Source of the DNA: Staphylococcus condimenti
Lineage (GTDB): Bacteria > Bacillota > Bacilli > Staphylococcales > Staphylococcaceae
Length of the DNA: 64,000 nt
Direction of reading: 5' to 3'
Assembly: GCF_001618885.1 (NCBI RefSeq)
Contig: NZ_CP015114.1
Coordinates: forward strand, 62,001-126,000
In this document: one piece after another, positions 54,421-64,000 of the stretch
How the letters are laid out: each line of letters starts with the position of its first letter
Numbering within the stretch: the first letter of the stretch is position 1
The notes under the pieces: generated by a model
What the model was told of the DNA's origin: nothing
The model's database searches: none
The model's input: the letters and a program-made list of their open reading frames with translations, nothing else
Translations under genes and position numbers: made by a program

Positions 54421-54577
54421 ACTTTAAAACCGAAAATAAAAATTTCTTCTTATAAAACCTATCAAATCAACTCTGGATGAAATTGACAGAAAATTTATTG
54501 AGTTACTACTGTTGTTTGAGAATTAGTTAGGGTAAAATAGAGAGTGAACTAAAAATTGAGAAGGAAGTTGATCACGA

Positions 54578-55987
54578 ATGTGGAAAGAAAAAGTGCAAGA
54601 ATATGAAGATCAAATTATAGCTGATTTATCCGGATTGCTATCAATCGAAAGTGTCAGAGATGATAGTAAAGCAACATCTGATGCACCGCTCGGACCAGGA
54701 CCAAAAGCTGCGCTTGATTATATGTATCAACTTGCAGAACGTGATGGATTTGCTACACATGATGTAGATCATGTTGCAGGAAGAATCGAAGTCGGTAAAG
54801 GTGAAGATTTATTCGGTATTCTTTGTCACGTCGATGTTGTGCCTGCAGGAGATGGATGGGATACACCTCCTTTTGAACCTACAGTTACTGAAAATGCGAT
54901 TATCGCTAGAGGAACTTTGGATGATAAAGGGCCTACAATTGCAGCATATTATGCAGTTAAAATTTTAAACGATATGAATGTTGATTGGAAAAAGCGTGTA
55001 CACATTATTGTAGGTACAGACGAAGAGTCTGATTGGATAGGTGTAAACCGTTATTTTGAATCTGAAGAAATGCCTGGTTTAGGTTTTGCACCGGATGCTG
55101 AATTCCCAGCAATCCATGGTGAAAAAGGTATAACAACATTTGATATCAAACAAGAAAATGATTCAACAGAAGAAAAACATGCAGATGTAGTATTAGAATC
55201 GCTTGAATCTGGACAACGTTATAATATGGTGCCTGATGAAGCAGTAGCGCGTCTGACTGTAAAAGCAGAAGATCTTGATATCACAGAATTGTACCAAAAC
55301 TATTTAGATGCACATGATTTAAATGGCACAAGTGAATTAGATGGTGATACTTTAGTTTTACGCTTAAAAGGTAAAGCTGTACATGGTATGGTTCCATCAA
55401 TAGGATTAAACGCTGGATTATTTTTAATTCATTTCTTAAATGAACTGAATTTAGATGCTCAAGCAGCAAAATTTACGGACTTAAGTGAAAGATATTTATT
55501 TGAATCACACTTTGGAGAAAAAATGGGTATGAAATTCCATACTGATAAAATGGGAGATTTAACAACGAATATCGGTATTATTTCATATTCAAAAGATAAA
55601 GGCGGAGAATACGGCATCAATTTACGCTATCCTGAAGGATTTGAATTTGATGACGCAATTAAACGCTTTACAAATGAAGTAAAAGAATTGGGATTTGAAT
55701 TAGATTTAGGTAAAGTACAACGCCCTCATTACGTTGATAAAAATGACCCTTTTGTACAAACACTTGTACAAGCATATCGTAATCAAACTGGAGATATGAC
55801 AGAACCATATACGATTGGCGGCGGCACATATGCACGTAACCTAGATAAAGGTGTAGCATTCGGAGCGATGTTCAGCGACTCAGAAGATTTAATGCATCAA
55901 AGAAATGAATACATCACTAAAAAACAATTATTCAATGCAACTAGCATTTATTTAGAAGCGCTATATGCATTATGTGTGGAGGAATGA
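54578..55987 (+). CDS. pepV: Dipeptidase PepV
   Basis: 469-residue M20-type zinc dipeptidase. [13 protein letters not shown] (near residue 84) provides the first metal ligands and catalytic Asp; [10 protein letters not shown] and [11 protein letters not shown] give the others. It hydrolyses dipeptides with an N-terminal L-amino acid. It is next to dat, and the same order occurs in S. aureus. ATG with GAAGGAAG upstream. Confidence 0.95.
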   Translation: MWKEKVQEYEDQIIADLSGLLSIESVRDDSKATSDAPLGPGPKAALDYMYQLAERDGFATHDVDHVAGRIEVGKGEDLFGILCHVDVVPAGDGWDTPPFEPTVTENAIIARGTLDDKGPTIAAYYAVKILNDMNVDWKKRVHIIVGTDEESDWIGVNRYFESEEMPGLGFAPDAEFPAIHGEKGITTFDIKQENDSTEEKHADVVLESLESGQRYNMVPDEAVARLTVKAEDLDITELYQNYLDAHDLNGTSELDGDTLVLRLKGKAVHGMVPSIGLNAGLFLIHFLNELNLDAQAAKFTDLSERYLFESHFGEKMGMKFHTDKMGDLTTNIGIISYSKDKGGEYGINLRYPEGFEFDDAIKRFTNEVKELGFELDLGKVQRPHYVDKNDPFVQTLVQAYRNQTGDMTEPYTIGGGTYARNLDKGVAFGAMFSDSEDLMHQRNEYITKKQLFNATSIYLEALYALCVEE

Positions 55988-55991
55988 CTAT

Positions 55992-56846
55992 ATGACGAAT
56001 AAAGTGTTATTGAATGGCCGATTTGTAGATGAAAAAGACGCAAACATCCCGTATAACGATAGAGGATATAATTTTGGCGATGGTATTTATGAATACATCC
56101 GTGTTTATGATGGAACTTTATTTACAGTTAAAGAACATTTTGAAAGATTTTTACGCAGTGCTGCAGAAATCGATATCGATTTAGAAGAAACTGTTGAGTC
56201 TTTAACGCAAACAGTACAATCTTTAATTGATGAAAATAATGTTCAAAATGGCGGAATATATATCCAAGCAACAAGAGGCGCATCACCTAGAGATCATGCT
56301 TTCCCTGGACCAGATGTAAAACCGCAAATTATGGCTTTTACAAAGAGTTATGGCAGACCGTTTGAAGAACTTGAGAATGGTATCTTTGCGGTAACAGTTG
56401 AAGATATTCGCTGGTTACGCTGCGATATTAAAAGTTTGAATTTGCTTGGTAATGTTTTAGCTAAAGAATATGCAGTGAAATATAATGCAGCAGAAGCTAT
56501 TCAACATCGTGGCGATACGGTGACAGAAGGTGCTTCTAGTAATGTTTATGCGATTAAAGATGGTGTGATTTATACACATCCAATCAATAACTTTATTCTT
56601 AATGGCATTACACGTCAGGTAATTAAAAATGTGGCAGAAGAAGCAGATATTCCTTTTAAAGAAGAAACGTTTACTGTCGACTTTTTGAAAAATGCAGATG
56701 AAATTATCGTTTCTAGTACTTCTGTTGAAGTTATGCCAGTTATTAAATTAGACGGTGAAGCAGTAGGAGAAGGTAAAGTTGGTCCGATAACACGTAAGCT
56801 TCAAGAAGGCTTTAGTCAGAAAATTGAAGAAAGTCACAATAAATAA
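55992..56846 (+). CDS. dat: D-amino-acid transaminase
   Basis: 284-residue class IV PLP enzyme that makes D-glutamate from D-alanine and 2-oxoglutarate. The PLP Lys is K147 in [20 protein letters not shown] and LNGITRQVI are conserved. ATG 55992 with GTGGAGG upstream, 4 bp after the pepV stop; an in-frame start at 55965 lies inside pepV. D-glutamate feeds peptidoglycan synthesis. Confidence 0.93.
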   Translation: MTNKVLLNGRFVDEKDANIPYNDRGYNFGDGIYEYIRVYDGTLFTVKEHFERFLRSAAEIDIDLEETVESLTQTVQSLIDENNVQNGGIYIQATRGASPRDHAFPGPDVKPQIMAFTKSYGRPFEELENGIFAVTVEDIRWLRCDIKSLNLLGNVLAKEYAVKYNAAEAIQHRGDTVTEGASSNVYAIKDGVIYTHPINNFILNGITRQVIKNVAEEADIPFKEETFTVDFLKNADEIIVSSTSVEVMPVIKLDGEAVGEGKVGPITRKLQEGFSQKIEESHNK

Positions 56847-57183
56847 ATTTTAAATATATGGACATAAAATCCAACGTTATGCACTAATTTGTGTTATAAT
56901 TTTTAATTGTCGCTGCATTATAAAGTATAAAAATAAAACGCAGCAATTCGAGAAATTAATTCATGAAAATCATAAGATTAAGTACCTATTATGAATGTTT
57001 CATAGAAGGTAAAATGTGTCTTTTAGTTTCTCATTTTTGGTTGAAATGAGACTTTAAAAACTATAAAATTAACAATGAGTGCTAAAGGTATGAACGGATT
57101 AAAATGTTATTTGCAAAATGTAAAATATGGCTCTTGAAATACCATTCTTGAGCCATTTTCTAATTGAAAGCGAGGTGAACGTG
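56847..57183. other. Approximately 280-nt structured leader before the ytmP-like gene
   Basis: An extended -10 TGTTATAAT ends at 56900. Downstream three hairpins can form: GCTGC...GCAGC (about 56912-56945), CTCATTT-N7-AAATGAG (57030-57050), and ATGGCTC-N16-GAGCCAT plus TTTTC (57128-57160). The third looks like an intrinsic terminator just before the gene. A 28-codon reading frame (56963-57049) ends in the second hairpin. No known riboswitch or T-box motif was seen. Confidence 0.45.
56963..57049 (+). CDS. Possible leader peptide in the ytmP leader
   Basis: 28-codon ATG frame MKIIRLSTYYECFIEGK... with stop TGA inside hairpin 2. The internal Met (11 codons, from 57014) has GAAGG close upstream. 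Speculative: its stop codon inside a hairpin fits attenuation, but no direct evidence exists. Confidence 0.25.
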   Translation: MKIIRLSTYYECFIEGKMCLLVSHFWLK

Positions 57184-57975
57184 TTGGAGCAGTTTTATCA
57201 GTTAGGGTGGACATTGGATTCTGCTGGCGGTGCATCTGGTGAAGCTTATATGGCTGAACAAGATGGGCAAAAATTATTTTTAAAAAGAAACTCAAATCCT
57301 TTTATCGCAGCTTTATCTGCAGAAGGCATTGTACCTAAATTAGTTTGGACTAAGCGGATAGAAACTGGAGAAGTTGTAACCGCACAACATTGGAAGAACG
57401 GGCGTGAACTTACTTTCGAAGAGATGAATCAAACAAGAGTAGCAAAACTGCTTAAAAAGATTCATAGCTCTAAAACGCTTTTGACAATGTTGAAGCGTAT
57501 GGAAATGGAACCTATAACTCCAGATATTTTATACCAAAAAATCAATACTTCGCTTTCAAGACAAGTGCTTTCACATCATGTAATTAGAAAAGCATTAACT
57601 TATCTTGAAGAACATAAGCCTAATTTAGACCCTCGCTTTTATACAGTAGTTCATGGTGATGTAAACCATAACAATTGGTTATTGTCAGATCATGATGAAT
57701 TATATCTAGTGGATTGGGAAGGTGCGATGTTAGCAGATCCAGCGATTGATATCGGTATGCTGCTTTACAATTACGTTCCTCAAAGTGAATGGTCTGAATG
57801 GCTTGAAAAGTACGGGGCAAAAGAATCTCTAGATTTAAGCAAACGTATGAAATGGTATACAGTAATTCAAGCTATTGGATTAGTAGAGTGGAATGAAGAA
57901 CAAAAACGCTATAAAGATATGAATATTTGGCTGAAATTCTTAAATGAAGTAATGAACAGCAACGTATTTATTTGA
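57184..57975 (+). CDS. YtmP-like phosphotransferase
   Basis: 263 residues of the aminoglycoside phosphotransferase/choline kinase fold. [15 protein letters not shown] (near residue 157) holds the catalytic Asp and Asn, and [19 protein letters not shown] has the metal-binding Asp. [10 protein letters not shown] contains the ATP Lys. The substrate is unknown. The start is probably TTG 57184 with GAGGTG 6 nt upstream, giving the MEQFYQLGW start that the conserved part suggests. It runs into trmB after 13 bp. Confidence 0.8.
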   Translation: MEQFYQLGWTLDSAGGASGEAYMAEQDGQKLFLKRNSNPFIAALSAEGIVPKLVWTKRIETGEVVTAQHWKNGRELTFEEMNQTRVAKLLKKIHSSKTLLTMLKRMEMEPITPDILYQKINTSLSRQVLSHHVIRKALTYLEEHKPNLDPRFYTVVHGDVNHNNWLLSDHDELYLVDWEGAMLADPAIDIGMLLYNYVPQSEWSEWLEKYGAKESLDLSKRMKWYTVIQAIGLVEWNEEQKRYKDMNIWLKFLNEVMNSNVFI

Positions 57976-57988
57976 GGAGAATTATCAA

Positions 57989-58624
57989 ATGAGATTAAGA
58001 AATAAACCTTGGGCAGAGGATTATTTACGCAAACATAATACAGTTGTGGATCTTGATGGTACTCATGCTGGTAAGATGTCTGAGTGGTTTGAAAAAGATC
58101 AACCTATTTATATAGAAGTCGGCTCTGGCATGGGACAGTTCATTACAGAACTAGCTGCACAACAGCCGGAAGTTAACTTTGTATCGTTAGAACGAGATAA
58201 AAATGTTATGATTCGCGTTTTGGATAAAGTATTGGAAAAAGATTTGCAAAATATTAAATTAATCTGCAATGATGCTATGGAATTAACAGATTATTTCAAA
58301 GATGGCGAAGTAGATCGTGTCTATTTGAATTTTTCAGATCCATGGCCAAAAAAACGACATGCGAAACGCCGTTTGACTTATCGTTCATTTCTAGCTTTAT
58401 ATAAAGCGATTTTAAAAGATGAAGGTGAAATACATTTTAAAACGGATAATCGCGGACTATTCGCTTATAGTCTAGAAAGCATGTCTCAATTCGGAATGTA
58501 TTTTACAAAAATTAATTTAAACCTTCACGATGAAGATGATGAAGACAATATCGAAACTGAATATGAACGGAAATTTGCTGATAAAGGATCACGTATTTAT
58601 CGTATGGAAGCAAAGTTCCATTAA
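57989..58624 (+). CDS. trmB: tRNA (guanine-N7)-methyltransferase TrmB
   Basis: 211 residues. Motif [13 protein letters not shown] is near residue 41, [16 protein letters not shown] near 110 holds the catalytic Asp, and [12 protein letters not shown] follows. It methylates G46 of tRNA. It shares an operon with the ytmP-like gene. Confidence 0.95.
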   Translation: MRLRNKPWAEDYLRKHNTVVDLDGTHAGKMSEWFEKDQPIYIEVGSGMGQFITELAAQQPEVNFVSLERDKNVMIRVLDKVLEKDLQNIKLICNDAMELTDYFKDGEVDRVYLNFSDPWPKKRHAKRRLTYRSFLALYKAILKDEGEIHFKTDNRGLFAYSLESMSQFGMYFTKINLNLHDEDDEDNIETEYERKFADKGSRIYRMEAKFH

Positions 58625-58630
58625 ATAATG

Positions 58631-58660
58631 AACTGCATTCAAAATGAATGCAGTTTTTTG
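58631..58660 (+). terminator. Terminator after trmB
   Basis: Perfect 10-bp stem AACTGCATTC / GAATGCAGTT then TTTTG. Confidence 0.85.
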
Positions 58661-58731
58661 ATTTGATGAATTTGAAATTCGATAATACAAGCCATATACT
58701 TAAATTAACTAGATTCAAATGGAGGGGTATT

Positions 58732-59553
58732 ATGAAATTAGGGAATTTTCAGATCCATTATTTGAATGGTGGCATGACAAATATGGATGGCGGTACGATG
58801 TTTGGTGCTGTTCCAAAACCATTATGGTCACGTAAATTAGAACCAAATGATAAAAATCAGGTCAGAATGTCTACACATCCTATCCTTGTTCTGACTGAAG
58901 ATAAAAACATTTTAATTGATACTGGTTTAGGAAATGGTAAATTGACTGACAAACAAAAGCGTAATTCTGGCGTTGAGAATGAAAGCTTTGTAAAAAAAGA
59001 ATTAGCGGATTATAATCTTTCACCTGAAGATATAGATATTGTGTTGATGACACATATGCATTATGATCACGCTGCTGGATTAACAGACAATGAAGGTCAT
59101 GCTCAATTTCCGAATGCAATTCATTATATCCAGCAAGATGAGTGGCATGAGTTCAATGCACCTAATATTAGAAGTAAAGCTACATATTGGCCGCAGAACC
59201 AAGGAGATTATAAAGAGAATGTCATATTATTTGAAAATGACATAGAGCCCTATCCTGGTATTAAAATGCAGCATACAGGCGGTCATAGTTTCGGCCATAG
59301 TATCATAACGATTGAAAGTAATAATGAACATGCTGTGCATATGGCAGATATCTTCCCATCACATGCACACTCTAATCCGCTATGGTTAACTTCATATGAT
59401 GATTATCCAATGCAAAGTATTCGTGAAAAAGAGCGATTGATACCTTATTTTATCCAAAATGACTATTGGTTCTTGTTTTATCATGATGCTGATTATTTTG
59501 CAGTTAAATATGATAAAAAAGATAAAACAATGAAGGATACGATTAAAAGATAA
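58732..59553 (+). CDS. MBL-fold metallohydrolase (YtnP-like)
   Basis: 273 residues of the metallo-beta-lactamase fold. THMHYDHAAGL near residue 107 is the HxHxDH zinc motif; a further zinc His in TGGHSFGHS and Asp in HMADIFPSH complete the site. YtnP is known as an N-acyl-homoserine-lactone-degrading lactonase in Bacillus; the substrate here is unknown. GGAGGGG precedes ATG 58732; earlier in-frame starts were rejected. Confidence 0.88.
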   Translation: MKLGNFQIHYLNGGMTNMDGGTMFGAVPKPLWSRKLEPNDKNQVRMSTHPILVLTEDKNILIDTGLGNGKLTDKQKRNSGVENESFVKKELADYNLSPEDIDIVLMTHMHYDHAAGLTDNEGHAQFPNAIHYIQQDEWHEFNAPNIRSKATYWPQNQGDYKENVILFENDIEPYPGIKMQHTGGHSFGHSIITIESNNEHAVHMADIFPSHAHSNPLWLTSYDDYPMQSIREKERLIPYFIQNDYWFLFYHDADYFAVKYDKKDKTMKDTIKR

Positions 59554-59556
59554 TAA

Positions 59557-59594
59557 AAAACGATGCTTTCTTTTTTAAGAAAGCATCGTTGATT
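59557..59594. terminator. Bidirectional terminator between the MBL gene and the PepSY-like gene
   Basis: Perfect stem AACGATGCTTTCTT with AAGAAAGCATCGTT and a short loop; A/T-rich ends. Confidence 0.85.
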
Positions 59595-59618
59595 ATTAAG
59601 TATTTAAGAACTAATGAA

Positions 59619-59930
59619 TTATACTTCTTTTATATTAATAATCTTACCATTTGTTGCATCAGCAACAAATTCATAATTGCTGACTTTACCATGGTTTTCA
59701 GTAGTCACTCCGCCACGATATACTTCATATTCGATACCGTCTTGTTCAAAAGGCTGAGGTTCTGAGACGATGTATGACCCAGTTACATTCATAAAGTAAC
59801 TTTTAACCTCTTCAATGAGTTTGAATGGGTTATACTTTTTAGTGCCTAGTATAGTGAGGTAAACTAATACACCGCTCACTAAAACTGTGATTGGTAAAAC
59901 TAACAATAACCAAATTTTTTTTCGAGACAT
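59619..59930 (-). CDS. Small PepSY-like exported or membrane-anchored protein
   Basis: 103 residues. An N-terminal membrane helix at about 7-27 is followed by a short beta-rich domain (GIEYEVYRGGVTTENHGKVSNYEFVADATNGKIINIKEV). Its ending VADATNGKIINI resembles the PepSY fold. No catalytic residue; possibly an inhibitor or sensor domain at the outer face of the membrane. GGAGG lies 11 nt before the ATG. Confidence 0.6.
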   Translation of the reverse strand: MSRKKIWLLLVLPITVLVSGVLVYLTILGTKKYNPFKLIEEVKSYFMNVTGSYIVSEPQPFEQDGIEYEVYRGGVTTENHGKVSNYEFVADATNGKIINIKEV

Positions 59931-60014
59931 CTCAATTTATACCTCCACTTACGTTATATTAATATTCTATCATAAGTGAAGGGCATTAATGAATAAATAA
60001 GGAGGCTCCTTAAT

Positions 60015-61091
60015 ATGGACTTAACAAAAAATAAAACATTAAAACAAATGAAAATATTAACCGAATTCCACAGTGCGCCTGGATTTGAAAATGATTTGAA
60101 AGATTACATAAAAAGTGAGATGGAGCCATACGCAGACGATTTCGTTTATAACAAAATGGGTGGTTTTTACGCAGTTAAACGATCAGAAAATCCGAATGCT
60201 AAAAAAGTGATGATAGCTGCGCATATGGATGAAGTAGGCTTCATGATTACAAATATAACAGATAATGGAATGATTCAATTCACCAATTTAGGCGGTGTTG
60301 CAGCTGATATTTGGCAAGGTCAGAGATTAAAGGTTAAAAATCGCAATAATGAAATCGTAACTGGTGTTGTGGCAAGTATTCCAAAACATTTCAGATCGGG
60401 TAATGAAGGGTTGCCTGAAATCAAAGATTTAATGTTAGATATCGGAAGTGAATCAGCAGAGGAAGTTAGAAGCCAAGGTATTGAAATTGGTGATTCTATT
60501 GTACCTGACACTGAATTCATTCAACTTTCTGAATATCGATATGCAGGTAAAGCATGGGATAATCGTTATGGTTGTTTATTAGCAATAGAAATTTTAAAAT
60601 TATTTAAAGACATAAAATTAGATGTTGATTTATATGTAGGTGCGAATGTGCAAGAAGAAGTTGGATTACGCGGCGCACGTGCAGCTGCTGAACAAATCGA
60701 TCCTGATATTGCTTTTGTTGTGGATTGTTCGCCAGCAAATGATATGAAAGGTGCCCAGCAACTATCAGGTAAATTAGGCGGAGGCACGTTGATTCGTATT
60801 AAAGACGGCACAATGATTTTGAAACCATCATTTAGAGATTATCTGCTTCAATTATGTGATAAACAAAATATCAATCACCAATATTATATTTCACCAGGCG
60901 GCACTGATGGCGGTGAAATTCATAAAGCTAATAGTGGTATCCCTACAGCTGTAATTGGTGTATGTGCAAGATATATTCATAGTTCTGATTCAGTATTTGA
61001 TATTCGCGATTACTATGCAGCGAGACAATTATTGTTTGAATCAGTCAAATCACTAGATAACGATCAAATCGAACGTTTACAATATTCTTAA
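60015..61091 (+). CDS. M42-family aminopeptidase (YtoP-like)
   Basis: 358 residues, zinc aminopeptidase of the glutamyl aminopeptidase/tetrahedral TET group. AAHMDEVGFM (near residue 68), WDNRYGC, EEVGLRGA (metal Glu) and YISPGGTDGGEIHKA near the C-terminus hold the metal ligands and catalytic residues. It trims peptides in the cytoplasm; specificity unknown. AGGAGGC precedes the ATG. Confidence 0.9.
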   Translation: MDLTKNKTLKQMKILTEFHSAPGFENDLKDYIKSEMEPYADDFVYNKMGGFYAVKRSENPNAKKVMIAAHMDEVGFMITNITDNGMIQFTNLGGVAADIWQGQRLKVKNRNNEIVTGVVASIPKHFRSGNEGLPEIKDLMLDIGSESAEEVRSQGIEIGDSIVPDTEFIQLSEYRYAGKAWDNRYGCLLAIEILKLFKDIKLDVDLYVGANVQEEVGLRGARAAAEQIDPDIAFVVDCSPANDMKGAQQLSGKLGGGTLIRIKDGTMILKPSFRDYLLQLCDKQNINHQYYISPGGTDGGEIHKANSGIPTAVIGVCARYIHSSDSVFDIRDYYAARQLLFESVKSLDNDQIERLQYS

Positions 61092-61112
61092 ACCCAGAAA
61101 GAAGATGAAAAA

Positions 61113-61421
61113 ATGAAAACTTTAGAATCTGTTATGCAATTTGATGAATTAAAACAAGGTAAAACTGTATTTATGTTTACAGCTGATTGGTGCGTAGACT
61201 GCCGATTCATTAAACCCAGATTACCTGAATTAGAAGAGAATCATAAAAACTTTACTTTTGTATCAGTGGATAGAGAGCAGTTCATCGATTTATACGTTGA
61301 ACTTGGTATTATGGGTATCCCTAGTTTTCTAGTATATGAAAATGGAGAACAAGTAGGTAGTTATGTGAGTAAAGATCGTAAAACAATTGAACAAATCGAT
61401 GAATTTATAAATAATATTTAA
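61113..61421 (+). CDS. Thioredoxin-like protein (YtpP-like)
   Basis: 102 residues, one thioredoxin domain with redox motif W-C-V-D-C at residues 26-30 (C27, C30) and the cis-Pro in MGIPSF. In the Firmicute cluster it is YtpP-like and takes part in thiol redox control. It lies 21 bp after the M42 gene and before a terminator. Confidence 0.88.
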   Translation: MKTLESVMQFDELKQGKTVFMFTADWCVDCRFIKPRLPELEENHKNFTFVSVDREQFIDLYVELGIMGIPSFLVYENGEQVGSYVSKDRKTIEQIDEFINNI

Positions 61422-61424
61422 ATC

Positions 61425-61474
61425 AAAATACCCTTAGGAAATTATGTATTTTTTCTGTTCCTAAGGGTATTTTT
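61425..61474 (+). terminator. Terminator after the thioredoxin-like gene
   Basis: Stem AAAATACCCTTAGGAA with TTCCTAAGGGTATTTT around a 17-nt loop. Confidence 0.85.
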
Positions 61475-61516
61475 ACGGTAAACTATATAAAGGTATGTAA
61501 TTAGGAGTGTTAAAAT

Positions 61517-62395
61517 ATGAATGTCTTTCAAATGAGAGATAAATTAAAAGAACGTTTAAAACATTTAAATGTGAATTTTTCATTTAATCGTGATGAAGAT
61601 ACGTTGCGCATTGCAAGAAAAGATAACGGGAAAGGCGTAACAATTAGATTAACACCGATTGTTGCCAAATATAATGATAAAAAAGAAACAATTGTTGATG
61701 AAATTGTTTATTATGTTACAGAAACGATTGAACAAATGAGCGAACAAGCTCAAAATGAAATACAAAATTTGAAAATTATGCCTGTAATGCGTGCAGCTAG
61801 TTTTGAAAAAGAAACGAAAGAAGGGCATAAGTTTGTTATAGATGAGCATACAGCTGAAACTAATATTTATTATGCTTTAGATTTAGGCAAATCGTATCGT
61901 TTAATCGATGAAAGCATGTTGAAACAGTTGAATGCTACGGCACAACAAGTGAAGGAAATGGCACTATTTAACGTTCGTAAGCTTGATACCACATATAAAA
62001 CTGATGAAGTAAAAGGCAATATTTTTTACTTTATCAATACAAATGATGGTTATGATGCGAGCAGAATATTAAACACGCCGCTTCTTAACCAATTTGAAGA
62101 AAAAGCCGAAGGTGAGATGCTGGTTGCAATACCGCATCAAGATGTATTAATTATCGCAGATATTCGTAATAAAACAGGATATGATGTGATGGCGCATCTA
62201 ACGATGGAATTCTTCACGAACGGTCTTGTTCCAATCACTTCATTATCACTTGCATATGACAAAGGTCATTTCGAACCTATCTTTATATTAGCTAAAAATA
62301 ATAAAGCTAAAAAAGATAACAGTCCAAATGTAGTGCAAGAACTCAGTGCTGTAAAAGATAATAAAACCAACAAAAATAATAAAAACGACAAGTAG
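61517..62395 (+). CDS. ytpQ: DUF1444 protein (YtpQ-like)
   Basis: 292 residues, conserved in Firmicutes and always near ytpP and ytpR. Mixed alpha/beta soluble protein with [30 protein letters not shown] in the centre and a lysine/asparagine-rich tail (KAKKDNSPN...). No catalytic motif. Function unknown. Confidence 0.8.
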   Translation: MNVFQMRDKLKERLKHLNVNFSFNRDEDTLRIARKDNGKGVTIRLTPIVAKYNDKKETIVDEIVYYVTETIEQMSEQAQNEIQNLKIMPVMRAASFEKETKEGHKFVIDEHTAETNIYYALDLGKSYRLIDESMLKQLNATAQQVKEMALFNVRKLDTTYKTDEVKGNIFYFINTNDGYDASRILNTPLLNQFEEKAEGEMLVAIPHQDVLIIADIRNKTGYDVMAHLTMEFFTNGLVPITSLSLAYDKGHFEPIFILAKNNKAKKDNSPNVVQELSAVKDNKTNKNNKNDK

Positions 62396-62410
62396 TAAGG
62401 AGATATAACA

Positions 62411-63010
62411 ATGAATTTATTTTATAATAAAAATGGTGTCGGAGATGTCGCGTTTTTACAACTGGATCCTGCACAAGGAGAGTTTGAATATAAACAATAT
62501 GGCGATGTAGTCCGCATTACTCAAGATAACGCTGTGGTAGGTTATAACATTTTTAATGCCTCGAATCATTTATCTTTAGAAGGTAACGGTCATATTAAAC
62601 TAACGCCTGAACTAGTTGACCAATTACAAAAAACACTTAACGATGCTGGCATTGAAGATAAATTAGATTCAGATTTATCACCTAAATTTGTAGTTGGATA
62701 TGTTGAAACAAAAGAAAAACATCCTAATGCTGATAAACTAAGCATTTTAAAAGTAAATGTTGGTAATGAAGAATTACAAATTGTTTGTGGCGCACCTAAT
62801 GTGGAAGCGGGACAAAAAGTTGTTGTAGCTAAAGTAGGTGCTGTAATGCCAAGTGGCATGGTCATCAAAGATGCAGAATTAAGAGGCGTAGCATCAAGCG
62901 GTATGGTGTGCTCAATGAAAGAATTAGATTTACCGAATGCACCAAAAGAAAAAGGGATTATGGTCTTATCTGACGACTATCAAGTTGGACAACCATTTTT
63001 TGAAGAATAA
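62411..63010 (+). CDS. ytpR: YtpR-family tRNA-binding protein
   Basis: 199 residues. The N-terminal part is a DUF4479-like domain (about 1-85); the C-terminal part is an EMAP/PheT B2-type OB fold for tRNA binding (about 95-197): VGYVETKEKHPNADKLSILKV, then VCGAPNVEAGQKVVVAKVG. In Firmicutes its partner may be a tRNA synthetase; the role is not fixed. 15 bp after ytpQ. Confidence 0.9.
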   Translation: MNLFYNKNGVGDVAFLQLDPAQGEFEYKQYGDVVRITQDNAVVGYNIFNASNHLSLEGNGHIKLTPELVDQLQKTLNDAGIEDKLDSDLSPKFVVGYVETKEKHPNADKLSILKVNVGNEELQIVCGAPNVEAGQKVVVAKVGAVMPSGMVIKDAELRGVASSGMVCSMKELDLPNAPKEKGIMVLSDDYQVGQPFFEE

Positions 63011-63035
63011 TTAAATTTGGGAAGGAAGTGAATTT

Positions 63036-64000
63036 ATGAGCTGGTTCGATAAACTATTTAGTGATGGAGATGACGAAGAAGTATATCAACGTAAATACAG
63101 TCAACGTCGACAAAAATTAGAAGAAAAAGAACGTCATCGTCAATCATTGCTTCCTGAAAATAATGATATTTATAATCGTCCGAAAGGTAATTTTCGATTT
63201 CCTTTGCATGTGAATGATCCTGAAAATGTAGGTAATGAGACAGATACTTCAAATACAGATTTTCAGGCGCCGCATTCAGAAGAGATTTCTCGTGAAGCAA
63301 GTATTCCACAAGATAATAGACGTCACAGAAGAAGACGTAATTTTGAAGACCACAACTATCAAGAACAAAGTGAATTCCGGCCTTCAAGAAGTTCACGCTC
63401 AAGATCCAATCAACAACATCATAATCCTGCAAAAGAATCATCATACACATCTAATAAACGACGCGTTCAAAACTATACGTCTGCCTATGATGCAAAAGAT
63501 GTGTATTATAGAAGCGGTGAATTCAGAGCTGAAGAAGTTCCTTCTGCAATCTTTGGTACCAAAAAACGACATCCTTTAGAAAATGGTGTAATTAAAAGTG
63601 ATGGTACATTTAAAAAAGAAGATGACAATGAAAAGCATGAACGTATACCGACTGATCCATTGAATGGTTCAAGAAGATATGAAAATACAGAGAAAACATC
63701 CGATGATCAAAATAATGTAGCACATGAACCGACTTCAGAACCACAAGAAGAACTTCAACACACAATGAAGGAGACACCTAATTATTCTAAAGCAGATAAT
63801 ACTATCAATATTAACAATATCTATGCTTCTCAAATTGTTGAAGAAATCAGACGTGAAAGAGAACGTAAATTCTTAAAACGTAAAAAGTTCAAAGAAGCTT
63901 TGCAACAAAAGCGTGAGCAAGAAGATACTGATTCAATTCAAAAAGCGATTGATGATATGTATGCTAAACAAGCAAAACAATATGTAGAAGATTCTGTATT
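63036..64000 (+). CDS. sftA: FtsK/SpoIIIE-family DNA translocase, SftA-type (5' part)
   Basis: The first 321 codons of a gene that runs off the window. Unlike FtsK with four membrane helices, the start MSWFDKLFSDGDDEE is soluble and the visible part is a long disordered linker rich in Arg, Ser and Asn. That is the soluble-N-terminus design of SftA; B. subtilis sftA (ytpS) also follows ytpR, and the S. aureus homologue is called SpoIIIE. The motor domain is outside the window, so the assignment rests on the N-terminal part and order. GGAAGTG before the ATG. Confidence 0.8.
   Translation, partial: MSWFDKLFSDGDDEEVYQRKYSQRRQKLEEKERHRQSLLPENNDIYNRPKGNFRFPLHVNDPENVGNETDTSNTDFQAPHSEEISREASIPQDNRRHRRRRNFEDHNYQEQSEFRPSRSSRSRSNQQHHNPAKESSYTSNKRRVQNYTSAYDAKDVYYRSGEFRAEEVPSAIFGTKKRHPLENGVIKSDGTFKKEDDNEKHERIPTDPLNGSRRYENTEKTSDDQNNVAHEPTSEPQEELQHTMKETPNYSKADNTININNIYASQIVEEIRRERERKFLKRKKFKEALQQKREQEDTDSIQKAIDDMYAKQAKQYVEDSV

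Overview
The window is a stretch of a low-GC Gram-positive chromosome that reads throughout as Staphylococcus. The signs are the gene order prsA / hit / ecsAB / traP / hemEHY at the left and ytpQ / ytpR / sftA at the right, the staphylococcal sigma factor SigS with EcfX, the membrane glucosaminidase SagB, and the short staphylococcal MenE, Tal and PutA proteins. Complete nadABC genes and the lack of any toxin, IS or prophage gene suggest a coagulase-negative species, perhaps of the S. carnosus/simulans group. The species is an inference. Nearly all genes are housekeeping, and no CRISPR array, transposon, prophage or plasmid gene was found.

Left part (1-9.5 kb): prsA (3' end cut off), two small membrane proteins and hit lie on the minus strand. 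The divergent ecsAB ABC transporter and the convergent traP/hmoB-like gene follow, then the haem operon hemE-hemH-hemY.

Middle-left (9.5-19 kb): an alpha/beta hydrolase-like protein is followed by a divergent NAD module, nadB-nadC-nadA to the left and nadS-niaR to the right, with a palindromic operator between them. A methyltransferase and eight tRNA genes (fMet, Asp, Phe, His, Gly, Asn, Glu, Ser) come next, then a lipoprotein and two membrane proteins. In S. aureus the corresponding interval carries the genomic island nuSa-beta; here it carries NAD synthesis instead.

Centre (19.8-37 kb): menE-menC (menaquinone), yidD, a Nudix hydrolase, pckA, and metK under a SAM riboswitch. Then come a degenerate NERD-like protein, an aldo-keto reductase, a frameshifted ADP-ribosylglycohydrolase, a fluoride-channel pair, transaldolase, the sigS-ecfX pair, sagB and a FAD/NAD(P)-binding protein.

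Right part (36.7-64 kb): the riboflavin operon ribD-ribE-ribBA-ribH under an FMN riboswitch, proline dehydrogenase with a cre box, a lipase-like protein, ldh with a Rex/ArcR-type operator, the tRNA-modification pair mnmL-mnmM, an MFS exporter with a possible attenuator, leuS with a T-box, murJ, an RsuA-type pseudouridine synthase, pepV-dat, a kinase-like gene with trmB behind a long structured leader, an MBL hydrolase, an M42 peptidase, a thioredoxin-like protein, ytpQ, ytpR and the 5' part of a large DNA translocase gene.

The least explained items are an approximately 280-nt structured leader with a small ORF before the ytmP-like gene, an approximately 80-nt hairpin RNA candidate before the 9.5 kb hydrolase, two alpha/beta hydrolases with Gly in place of the nucleophilic Ser, a NERD-like protein with altered catalytic positions, a 7A-tract frameshift in the DraG-family gene, and dyad operators of unknown ligand before hemE, murJ and prsA. 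No wholly new multi-gene system was recognised.
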